Under the pieces are notes generated by a model that was not told where the DNA came from, did no database searches, and saw only the letters and a program-made list of their open reading frames with translations. A stretch of 8,558 bases of DNA from an uncultured Clostridia bacterium (GTDB lineage Bacteria; Bacillota; Clostridia; Oscillospirales; Ruminococcaceae), in contig CALATN010000005.1 of the NCBI GenBank assembly GCA_937891895.1, forward strand, positions 1 through 8,558, written 5' to 3'. Both the position numbers and the translations under genes were made by a program. Shown in pieces: positions 1-6,439 of this stretch. Within the stretch, counting starts at the first letter, position 1. Each line of letters opens with the position of its first letter.

Positions 1-60
1 GGAGCCGGTGCAGGAGCCGGTGCAGGAGCCGGTGCTGGAGCTGGAGCCGGTGCTGGTGCT
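1..60. repeat. 12-bp/6-bp tandem repeat encoding Ala-Pro run
   Basis: The plus strand reads GGAGCCGGTGCA twice and GGAGCCGGTGCT once, then the 6-mer GGAGCT, another GGAGCCGGTGCT, and GGTGCT. All units are multiples of three, so copy changes keep the reading frame of the minus-strand gene. The array reaches the edge and its full length is unknown. Confidence 0.9.
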
Positions 61-614
61 TCCTTCTGTATAGAAACAGATGCGGGAACAGGACTTGGCT
101 CAGGCTTTTCAGCAGGCTTTTCAGCCTTTATATCAGCCCATCCGCTTGTCAGCATTTCGAACTCATCTTCCTGAGCTCTGCGACGTGCTTCAAGCTCTTT
201 GAGCTTATGATTTTTTTCAGCTTCACGCTGCTTTTCAAGCTTTTCATCAACTTCCTTCTTAGCGTCATTGATTACGTTAATAATAGCGTCGTTATCAGGG
301 AAGCACGGAAGGATAATTCTCTTACGGTTAATAACATTCTTTGAAGTATCATCACACTGGATATATATCGGATTCATCTTGTTGTTATTATTTATATATA
401 CCTTTGTGATTTTCTCAAGAGCACAACTGAAACGTGAATAAACGGGATCTTCTTCAATAATCCCCTGCTGCTCACAGATGTATGCAATGCCGTATATATG
501 ATTAGCTGTAATTGTAATATTTACATCCTGCGGTTTGGAAAGCTTTGACTCTCTGTAAACCGTTTCAAAATAAGCAAGCTTTTTCTCGCTGTACATACTT
601 GCCTGATTATCCAT
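1..614 (-). CDS. Hypothetical protein with charged helix and Ala-Pro repeat tail (C-terminus cut by window edge)
   Basis: Open frame from ATG at 614-612 to the left edge without a stop: 204 complete codons, so the gene is partial at its 3' end. The start is supported by a consensus promoter at 655-683 and a weak AAGTGGTG ribosome site about 8 bases upstream. Residues 1-116 look like a compact alpha/beta region (segments VNITITANHIYGIAYI, KITKVYI, PIYIQCDD, RKRIILPCF). The strand-rich part followed by a helix is loosely reminiscent of small PH-like bacterial domains, but I cannot assign a family. Residues about 118-152 are strongly charged (KKEVDEKLEKQREAEK, ARRRAQEDE) and probably helical or coiled coil. 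Then come a Lys/Glu/Pro linker and, from residue 186, an uninterrupted Ala-Pro dipeptide run that reaches the edge. No signal peptide or membrane segment is visible, so the visible part is probably cytoplasmic. Such linkers often precede a second domain, which lies outside the window. Function unknown. Confidence 0.85.
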   Translation of the reverse strand, partial: MDNQASMYSEKKLAYFETVYRESKLSKPQDVNITITANHIYGIAYICEQQGIIEEDPVYSRFSCALEKITKVYINNNNKMNPIYIQCDDTSKNVINRKRIILPCFPDNDAIINVINDAKKEVDEKLEKQREAEKNHKLKELEARRRAQEDEFEMLTSGWADIKAEKPAEKPEPSPVPASVSIQKEAPAPAPAPAPAPAPAPAPA

Positions 615-654
615 TGATATAACACCACTTTCGTACAATAATTAACTGTAAATC

Positions 655-683
655 ATTATAACACAAATTATTAAAATAGTCAA
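655..683 (-). promoter_or_regulatory. Sigma-A type promoter for the partial gene at 1-614
   Basis: On the minus strand, -35 TTGACT (683-678) and -10 TATAAT (660-655) are separated by exactly 17 bases. Transcription would start near 648, leaving a leader of about 34 bases before the ATG at 614. Five of six and six of six matches to consensus make this a strong vegetative promoter, and it shows this gene is not simply read through from the operon at 788-6285. The 615-787 gap holds nothing else clear apart from the weak hairpin at 759-785. Confidence 0.8.
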
Positions 684-758
684 ACATTATCAACAGTTAC
701 TGCGATAAAATTTTAATAAGATTTTTTGACATTATGCACAATAAATTAACAAAATGGT

Positions 759-785
759 AAAAAATGTAGTGCAATGCTTTAGCAC
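759..785 (-). terminator. Possible weak terminator after the PASTA/hydrolase gene
   Basis: Just past the TAA at 790-788, the minus strand can pair GTGC (785-782) with GCAC (772-769), or alternatively form TGC-TAAA-GCA within it. A run of six T follows at 764-759. The stem is short, so this would be a weak terminator at best. Confidence 0.3.
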
Positions 786-787
786 AA

Positions 788-2032
788 TTACAAAAGTTCG
801 TGCAATTCGTCAACAAGCACTGCCGCTTCACGGAAAAACTCTGTATTAAGATTTGTACCTGTACCGCGAACATACACAACAAGCACATATGCAGAATCTT
901 TTCCGTAAATAATCCCTGCATCGCCAAGGGTATAGAATTCCTCCTGCGGCAGATAGCCATACTTTTCGGCAACTGTTTTATCGGGAAGTGCTGCGGAAAA
1001 CATTTCACGATATTCTGCGTTTTCCATACATTCTTCCATAAGCCCGCCATTGACGTGCTGGTCAATAAAAAAGTATATATCCTTGAAGTAAGCCGCTGTC
1101 TGACGTGCTGTCATTCTGAACCAGTAATTGTCATCGGTCATACGCTGGGAAAGACCGAGAGATTTTGCATATTCGTTAAAATCATTGTAGCCGATATAGT
1201 GGTAGAGCATTTTATACGCAGTATTGTCACTTTCGATTATTGCCGCACGGATAAGCTCTTCTGCAGTAAACATTGTTCCCACAGGCTCTCCGTTCACAAG
1301 CTCATACTGACTGTTAAGCAACTCCTCAGTCATTTCGTATTCAGCAGAAAGGTCAATACCCGCTCCGAGGATTGCTCTTGCGTAAATTGCCTTAATTATG
1401 CTTCCTGAGGAGAAACGTTCATCAGCATTATATTCGACGCTTCCGCCGTTTTCAGGGTTATAGTAGAGGAAGCCTGCATCTGCACCCTTTGCACGCATAA
1501 GACTATAAAGCTCATTTATAATTTCGGTTGCTCTGCCGTCAGGTATTTTAAGTTCGTAGGTTGTGATATCGAGCGTACTTGATGGGTAATTTGTTTCAAA
1601 AGCAGCTGTCGGGTTATCAATAGGACCGTCGACCTTAGGCGGCTCGGTTTCCGCCGTAGTTGTAACGACAGGCTCTGTTACTGGAATTGTTGTTTCAACA
1701 GGCTTTACACCCTTGCTGACGGTAACCTTTACTGTTGTCTTACCCTTTTCATATGGAGTACCGACAGAGATATCCTGTGAAAGAATTGCTCCCTCAGCAA
1801 ACTTGTCGGAGTAATCCTCTCCTTCCATTTCAAGGGTGAAAAATCGCTCATAGCAGGCTTGCACCTCTTTGTAGCTATATCCCACAATATCAGGCATAAG
1901 CTCTTCTTTTTCACCGCTGTCGGAATTATTATTTGTAACAACCACAACTGTACCTATTACCACCATTACAAGAACAGAAACAATGATAATAATTATGCTT
2001 ACCATTTTTTCTTTTTCAAAAGCCGTTTTCAT
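788..2032 (-). CDS. Membrane-anchored PASTA-domain serine hydrolase (class A beta-lactamase-like fold)
   Basis: 414 residues. A short Lys-rich cytoplasmic tail and one hydrophobic helix (about 11-33, VSIIIIIVSVLVMVVIGTV) make it a single-pass protein with its bulk outside. Residues about 46-108 fit one PASTA domain (PDIVGYSYKEVQ at the start, VKVTVSKG at the end), a module known to bind muropeptides or other wall ligands. A Thr/Pro linker (about 112-142) leads to a beta-lactamase2-type domain (about 160-414) with S-I-I-K at 211-214 (catalytic SxxK) and ESDNTAY with the SDN motif at 268-270. The third motif seems to be KYG at 357-359 instead of KTG, followed by the expected GDAGIIYG strand. 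I see no clear ExxLN omega-loop glutamate, so I favour a D,D-peptidase-like or ligand-binding wall protein over a true beta-lactamase. The start has a GGGGG ribosome site about 8 bases upstream. It lies 15 bases after the permease stop, so the two are almost certainly co-transcribed. Confidence 0.85.
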   Translation of the reverse strand: MKTAFEKEKMVSIIIIIVSVLVMVVIGTVVVVTNNNSDSGEKEELMPDIVGYSYKEVQACYERFFTLEMEGEDYSDKFAEGAILSQDISVGTPYEKGKTTVKVTVSKGVKPVETTIPVTEPVVTTTAETEPPKVDGPIDNPTAAFETNYPSSTLDITTYELKIPDGRATEIINELYSLMRAKGADAGFLYYNPENGGSVEYNADERFSSGSIIKAIYARAILGAGIDLSAEYEMTEELLNSQYELVNGEPVGTMFTAEELIRAAIIESDNTAYKMLYHYIGYNDFNEYAKSLGLSQRMTDDNYWFRMTARQTAAYFKDIYFFIDQHVNGGLMEECMENAEYREMFSAALPDKTVAEKYGYLPQEEFYTLGDAGIIYGKDSAYVLVVYVRGTGTNLNTEFFREAAVLVDELHELL

Positions 2033-2047
2033 TTGCTTGCCCCCATT

Positions 2048-5000
2048 TTATTCTATAGCTTTAAGGGAAGTTGCCATATCAATTTTTTTCAATCTGAAAT
2101 AAAGAGTCACATTTACAACAACGGCAAAAAGAACTGTAAGAGCCGCCGCTGCGAGGAAACAGTAAAGCGGTATTTCAGGCGCAAACATTACCGAATCAAC
2201 TTCAGCTGTATGCACGACAAAGCGTTCAAGGAAAATTCCGAGGATAAGACCTGCGGCTGTCCCCATAAGTGTCAGCAGTACGTTTTCACGGTAAACATAC
2301 GCGGCAACCTCTCCGTCATAGAAGCCGAGAACCTTGATTGTTGCAAGTTCTCTTACACGCTCGTTGATGTTTATATTGGAAAGGTTGAAAAGAACAACAA
2401 AGGCAAGTGCACCTGCTGCCACGATTACAACAACGATAATCATAGACAGACTGCTTACAAGGTCACGGAACTTATCGCCGCCGTTTGATGAAAACTGCAT
2501 TGTAAGAACTGCATCGTTGCCCACAAGCTTTGTGGAAAGCTCATCCTCTTTGCTGAGGTCGTTCATATTCTGCAATATGATATTGCTTCTAAATTCGTCG
2601 TCAAAGCCTGCCGTATCGTAATCGGCACGTGTCATAAACACGTAGTTGAAGGTATAGTTTTCGCACACAGCGGCAACCTTGATATTGTGCCCCTCATTGA
2701 AATGAATTTCGTCGCCGACCTGAACGTCAAGCATACGGGAAATTTTTTCGCCGATAATTACTCCGCTTTCGTCAAGGGTATATGTTTCACCTGACACGCG
2801 GTTATGGAGGTCGATAAACTTGCTGAGTTCAGCATAATCCTCAGGTACGAGGATATATGTTTCAACGTCCTCTCCGTCAGCGTTTGCAACGTCGTGGGTT
2901 TCCTGCAAAGCGAAAAGCTGTTCGGAAATTACCCCTGTATCAAGTGAATCCTGTGCCACTGAAGCGTAAGCCACGTCATCTGCGTTAGTATCAAGTATAA
3001 CCATAGAGTCGTACTTGAACACCTCACCGTACTGCTTGTCAACTATTGATGTTACGGAATACTGCAAGCCGTACCCCGTAAGAAGAAGCGCTGTACAGCC
3101 TGCGATACCGATAACGGTCATAAGCAGACGTGCCTTGTATCTGAACAGATTTCTGAAAGTAACCTTTGTTGTAAATTTAAGACGTTTCCATATAAATGTG
3201 ATACGCTCTAAAAGTATGCGTTTGCCTTCCTTTGGCGGCTTCGGACGCATAAGCTGTGCAGGTACGGAAACCAGTTCCTGACGGCTTGCAAAAAGGGCGG
3301 AAAGTCCCGTGCAAAGACAAGCCGCAACAGCACAGCCGATTGCGTAATCCCAGCGGAAAGGTGCAATAATGTAAGGCTGATTGTACATTGCGTGGTAGCA
3401 CTCGTAAATGATTGCAGGAATAGTGTTGAAGCCAATCAGCAAACCAATCAGCGTACCCGGGATACTTGCTGCAAGGGCATAGATAATGTACTGTCCGATA
3501 ATGGAAAAACGGCTGTAGCCGAGAGCTTTCAGTGTGCCGATTTGTGTACGCTGTTCCTCAACCATTCGGGTCATTGTTGTACAGCAGACAAGTGCCGCAA
3601 CGAGAATGAAGAAAATCGGGAACACAGCGGCGATTGCGTCAACTCTTTCGCAGTCCTCGGCATAGTTTGCGTATGCAGGATACATTTCACGGTCGAAAAC
3701 GTACATTTCCGCACCGTCAAGTTCTTCCGCAAGTTCTTGTTCAGCGTCGGCAATTTCCTTTTCCGCATCGGCAATTTCCTCCTTTGCATCGGCTACTTCC
3801 TTTTCGCCGTCAGCAATTTCCTGTTTTGCATCTGCAATTTCTTTTTCACCGTCAGAAAGTTCGGTCTTACCGTCGGAAAGCTCCTTTTCGCCGTCTGCGA
3901 TTTTCTGCTTTGCATCAGCAATTTCTGCTTCGGCATCGGCTATTTTCTGCTTTGCATCTTCAAGCTTTGCTTCGCCGTCTGCAAGTTCCTTCCTGCCCTT
4001 TTCGAGTTCAGCTTCACCGTCGGCAAGCTCTTTCTTTCCTTTTTCAAGTTCAGCTTCACCGTCAGCAAGCTCTTTCCTTGCTTTTTCAAGTTCTTCGTAA
4101 GCGGGTTTCAGTTCTTCATCAGCTTCGGTTATTTTAGCTTCAAGCTGAGTAATATACATTTCGATTCCCTGTTTTGAAGCAGTTTTTGTTCCGTCATCAT
4201 AGGCGGCGGGCATCATCATATAGCCTTGCAGAAGCTGATTGAGTGTATCGTCAACGGTAAACACACCGCCCTCGTTCAGGGATTTTATCGTATTATTCAC
4301 GATATTCTTATCGGCAGTTCTTGTTTCGTAATCAGCAATTACTTTTTCAAGCTGCGCCACAACATCTTTAAGGTTATCCCTTGCGGCAACGCCGTCGTTG
4401 TACTCTTTTTCACCGTCAGCAAGCTTTTTTCTGCCGTCCTCAAGTTCCTTTTCAGCATCGGCAATCTCTTTCTTGCCGTCGGCGATTTCCTTTTCGGCAT
4501 CGGCAATTTCCTGCTTGCCGTCTGCAAGTTCTTTTTCAGCATCGGCTAGCTCTTTCTTGCCGTCTTCTATTTCCTTTTCACCGTCTGCAAGCTGTACCTT
4601 TGCATCCTCAATTTCAATCTCAGCGTCGGCAATTTCCTGCTTACCGTCGGCAAGTTCCTTCTCTCCGTCTGCAAGCTCTTTCTTGCCGTCCTCAATTTTC
4701 TTTTCGGCATCTGCAAGCTCTTTTTTACCGTCTTCAAGTTCAGCCTTTGCGTCATTTATTTCCTCGTAGGCTTCATCGGTAACAACGGATTTACGGTGTT
4801 CAATCTGAGTTTCCGCAAATGCTTCAAGAATGTCGGTGTTACGGGAAATGATGTCCTCGTACTCCTCGCTGTAGGGATCAACACCGTCAGCTTCGGCAAT
4901 GCTCAGGTACATATCCGTATAGACTTCATAAGTAAAGTTTTCCTCGGGAACAAGCGCCCAGCCGTCGATTGAACCGTTACCGATTGTGGTCGTGCCACGC

Positions 5001-5554
5001 TCAAAGGAAACGTAACGAGGAAGAAGTCCCTTACCGACAACGGTATAACCGCTTGCACTCAGCATATCCTCAAGCTCACGGTCGTCGCCTGTGTGGAAGG
5101 ACATTGTTCCGCCCATTTCGGAAACAGCATTGCTGAACAGCTTTTCATCAATGAAGATTTCCCCTGCCTTTTCGGGCAGACGGCCCTCTGTTATGTAGGG
5201 CTTGCTTATATTGCTTTCGGGGTTATAGGAATAGACCTTGATAATCATTTCCGCACCGTCAAGTCCGCTGAACATAAGGTCGGCGGAATAGCCTGCGTAA
5301 ATCTCATCGGTTATTCCGAGTGCTTCTGCGGCGGCAACGTCCTCGTCGTCCATACCAAGCTCGGAAACAATGTGAAAATCATCAAGTGCTTGCTTATCAA
5401 GATAATCAGCGGCACTAAGCTTCATATCAGGTCCAGCCGACTTTACGCCTGCAAAGAAGCCGCTGCCGATTGCTATAATTGCCATAATTGCAATAAAACG
5501 GCTTTTTGTATTTTTCACGCTTCGCAGCGTGTTGCGAAACAGCATTTTTTTCAT
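2048..5554 (-). CDS. FtsX/MacB-type ABC transporter permease with long external coiled-coil arms
   Basis: 1168 residues, far longer than the ~400 of a simple MacB/FtsX permease half. It has a duplicated layout. TM1 is at ~19-37, followed by a ~600-residue outer region, then TM2 ~641-660, TM3 ~685-709 and TM4 ~737-757. A second unit has TM5 ~809-830, a ~200-residue outer domain (~831-1036), TM6 ~1037-1058, TM7 ~1091-1110 and TM8 ~1130-1153. Both units carry the FtsX-family cytoplasmic motif after their second helix (EEQRTQIGTLKALGYSR at 667-682; ERVRELATIKVLGF at 1065-1078), which contacts the ATPase. The first outer region begins MacB-like (~40-260). It then has heptad arms at ~262-385 and ~469-612, built on ELADGEK/EIADAEK units, joined by a non-repetitive hinge (~386-468). 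The start is set by AGAGGT, 6 bases upstream. It lies 29 bases after the ATPase gene. Known relatives either export molecules or transmit force to outside partners; substrate or partner is unknown here. Confidence 0.92.
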   Translation of the reverse strand: MKKMLFRNTLRSVKNTKSRFIAIMAIIAIGSGFFAGVKSAGPDMKLSAADYLDKQALDDFHIVSELGMDDEDVAAAEALGITDEIYAGYSADLMFSGLDGAEMIIKVYSYNPESNISKPYITEGRLPEKAGEIFIDEKLFSNAVSEMGGTMSFHTGDDRELEDMLSASGYTVVGKGLLPRYVSFERGTTTIGNGSIDGWALVPEENFTYEVYTDMYLSIAEADGVDPYSEEYEDIISRNTDILEAFAETQIEHRKSVVTDEAYEEINDAKAELEDGKKELADAEKKIEDGKKELADGEKELADGKQEIADAEIEIEDAKVQLADGEKEIEDGKKELADAEKELADGKQEIADAEKEIADGKKEIADAEKELEDGRKKLADGEKEYNDGVAARDNLKDVVAQLEKVIADYETRTADKNIVNNTIKSLNEGGVFTVDDTLNQLLQGYMMMPAAYDDGTKTASKQGIEMYITQLEAKITEADEELKPAYEELEKARKELADGEAELEKGKKELADGEAELEKGRKELADGEAKLEDAKQKIADAEAEIADAKQKIADGEKELSDGKTELSDGEKEIADAKQEIADGEKEVADAKEEIADAEKEIADAEQELAEELDGAEMYVFDREMYPAYANYAEDCERVDAIAAVFPIFFILVAALVCCTTMTRMVEEQRTQIGTLKALGYSRFSIIGQYIIYALAASIPGTLIGLLIGFNTIPAIIYECYHAMYNQPYIIAPFRWDYAIGCAVAACLCTGLSALFASRQELVSVPAQLMRPKPPKEGKRILLERITFIWKRLKFTTKVTFRNLFRYKARLLMTVIGIAGCTALLLTGYGLQYSVTSIVDKQYGEVFKYDSMVILDTNADDVAYASVAQDSLDTGVISEQLFALQETHDVANADGEDVETYILVPEDYAELSKFIDLHNRVSGETYTLDESGVIIGEKISRMLDVQVGDEIHFNEGHNIKVAAVCENYTFNYVFMTRADYDTAGFDDEFRSNIILQNMNDLSKEDELSTKLVGNDAVLTMQFSSNGGDKFRDLVSSLSMIIVVVIVAAGALAFVVLFNLSNININERVRELATIKVLGFYDGEVAAYVYRENVLLTLMGTAAGLILGIFLERFVVHTAEVDSVMFAPEIPLYCFLAAAALTVLFAVVVNVTLYFRLKKIDMATSLKAIE
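3719..4150. repeat. 21-bp degenerate tandem repeats encoding coiled-coil arm 2 (residues ~469-612)
   Basis: In the coding direction, codon units for seven residues of the form (E/K)(I/L)ADG(E/A)(K/Q) recur about twenty times, for example KELADGE, AELEKGK and QKIADAE. The copies are similar but not identical. The 21-bp period is a multiple of three, which also keeps stop codons out of other frames and gives long false open frames on the plus strand. Confidence 0.85.
4400..4771. repeat. 21-bp degenerate tandem repeats encoding coiled-coil arm 1 (residues ~262-385)
   Basis: Same heptad design as the second array, about seventeen units (KKELADG, EKELADG, KQEIADA, EIEIEDA and so on). It is separated from that array by about 250 bases of non-repetitive hinge sequence, which has a different composition (asparagine-, threonine- and methionine-containing). 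Confidence 0.85.
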
Positions 5555-5583
5555 TCTATTACCTCTACATTACTTTGTTTTGA

Positions 5584-6285
5584 TTACCATTCAATAGTGT
5601 CAACCGACACAGGATTTTCGTTAAGGGTAACTCTTGAAACCTTGCTGTTCTTTATCTTTATAACACGGTCGGCCATAGGTGTGATTGCCTGATTATGGGT
5701 GATAACAACAACCGTCATACCCTTTTCACGGCAGGTATCCTGCAAAAGCTTGAGGATAGTTTTACCCGTGTTGTAGTCAAGGGCACCTGTCGGCTCGTCA
5801 CAAAGGAGAAGCTTCGGGGATTTCGCCAGCGCTCTTGCGATGGAAACACGCTGCTGCTCACCGCCTGAAAGCTGTGCGGGAAAGTTATTGATACGCTCGC
5901 CAAGTCCTACCTGACGGAGTACCTCTTCTGCGTCAACTGCGTTTGTACAGATTTCAGTTGCAAGTTCAACATTTTCCTTGGCAGTAAGGTTCTGGACAAG
6001 ATTATAGAACTGGAACACGAAGCCGATATCCTGACGGCGGTAGCGAGTCATTTCCTTTGTGGAGAATTTGGCAACATCCTTGCCGTCAACGAGGATTTTG
6101 CCCTCGTCGCAGGTATCCATACCGCCGAGCATATTCAGCACGGTGGTCTTGCCTGCACCTGAAGCGCCGACAATTACTGCAAACTCGCCTTTTTCTATTT
6201 CAAAATTTACTCCGTCGGAGGCGGAGATTGTTACCTCGCCCATCTGATATCTTTTGTAAACGTCCTTGAATTCAACGTAAGCCAT
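5584..6285 (-). CDS. ABC transporter ATP-binding protein (MacB/LolD/FtsE-type)
   Basis: 233 residues, the normal size for this family. All nucleotide-binding motifs are present and intact: Walker A GASGAGKT (40-47), Q-loop Gln92 in FQFYNL, signature LSGGEQQRVSIARAL (139-153), Walker B LLLCDE with D163 and E164, D-loop GALD (167-170) and the switch His197 in ITHN. The LSGGEQQR signature and DEPTGALD are typical of ATPases that power FtsX-fold permeases. The enzyme should form a cytoplasmic dimer on the permease encoded next. The frame stays open upstream to an ATG at 6414, but I chose ATG 6285: a good GAAAGGA site lies 8 bases before it, the protein then begins with the usual AYVEFKDVYKRY strand, and a promoter lies inside the longer version. 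It is the first gene of a three-gene operon with the permease and the PASTA hydrolase. Confidence 0.93.
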   Translation of the reverse strand: MAYVEFKDVYKRYQMGEVTISASDGVNFEIEKGEFAVIVGASGAGKTTVLNMLGGMDTCDEGKILVDGKDVAKFSTKEMTRYRRQDIGFVFQFYNLVQNLTAKENVELATEICTNAVDAEEVLRQVGLGERINNFPAQLSGGEQQRVSIARALAKSPKLLLCDEPTGALDYNTGKTILKLLQDTCREKGMTVVVITHNQAITPMADRVIKIKNSKVSRVTLNENPVSVDTIEW

Positions 6286-6293
6286 CCGTATTT

Positions 6294-6300
6294 TCCTTTC
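6294..6300 (-). promoter_or_regulatory. Ribosome binding site that fixes the ATPase start
   Basis: GAAAGGA on the minus strand, 8 bases before ATG 6285. The alternative upstream ATG at 6414 sits inside the T-tract/hairpin of the preceding gene's terminator and has no comparable site. Confidence 0.75.
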
Positions 6301-6319
6301 AAAATCAACTTTAACCTTT

Positions 6320-6348
6320 ATTATACCATATTTATGTAGAAATGTGAA
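6320..6348 (-). promoter_or_regulatory. Promoter of the ABC transporter-PASTA hydrolase operon
   Basis: On the minus strand, -35 TTCACA (6348-6343), a 17-base spacer and a perfect -10 TATAAT (6325-6320). Transcription should begin around 6313, with a leader of about 28 bases. No clear operator is seen; a 7-bp tandem repeat lies some 20 bases upstream of the -35. Confidence 0.75.
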
Positions 6349-6367
6349 TAGGTTTTTCAGAAATTTA

Positions 6368-6398
6368 GTGTGGAGTGTGGAGAGTGGAGTGTGGAGTG
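6368..6398. repeat. 7-bp tandem repeat (GTGTGGA x4) in intergenic region
   Basis: The plus strand reads GTGTGGA, GTGTGGA, GAGTGGA, GTGTGGA, then GTG: four heptamers with a single mismatch in the third. It lies between the terminator of the kinase gene and the -35 of the ABC operon promoter, so it is non-coding if the ATPase start at 6285 is right. Confidence 0.85.
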
Positions 6399-6431
6399 AA
6401 AAATAAAAAAGCACTCTTATTCAGAGTGCTT
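6399..6431 (-). terminator. Rho-independent terminator of the kinase gene
   Basis: On the minus strand, a perfect 9-bp stem AAGCACTCT/AGAGTGCTT closes a 5-base loop (GAATA) and is followed by a T-rich tract (TTTTTTATTTTT, part of which belongs to the stem). It begins 8 bases past the stop codon of the kinase gene and should insulate that gene from the ABC operon. Confidence 0.9.
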
Positions 6432-6439
6432 AATATTAT

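Noticed and set aside
726..748. TTGACA-like -35 on the plus strand in the 615-787 gap
   Set aside because: No TATAAT-like -10 follows at 16-18 bases, and it would drive transcription antisense into the hydrolase gene.
800..1408. 202-codon open frame on the plus strand
   Set aside because: It is antisense to the PASTA/hydrolase gene, is Cys- and His-rich without a recognisable domain, and has no ribosome site that I can see.
3015..3435. Short frames overlapping the permease TM3-TM5 region
   Set aside because: Shadows of the permease reading frame; the permease translation there shows clear membrane helices and the FtsX motif.
3392..4782. Several long open frames on the plus strand and alternative minus frames across the coiled-coil region
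   Set aside because: The 21-bp period keeps the same codons in every frame, so stops are avoided by repetition. The translations are low-complexity (Phe/Leu/Ser or Arg/Gln/Pro-rich) and the frames lie wholly inside the well-supported permease gene.
6286..6414. Longer N-terminus of the ABC ATPase starting at 6414
   Set aside because: The extra 43 residues include translated tandem repeat and terminator sequence, cover the operon promoter, and have no ribosome site. The family normally begins at the 6285 start.
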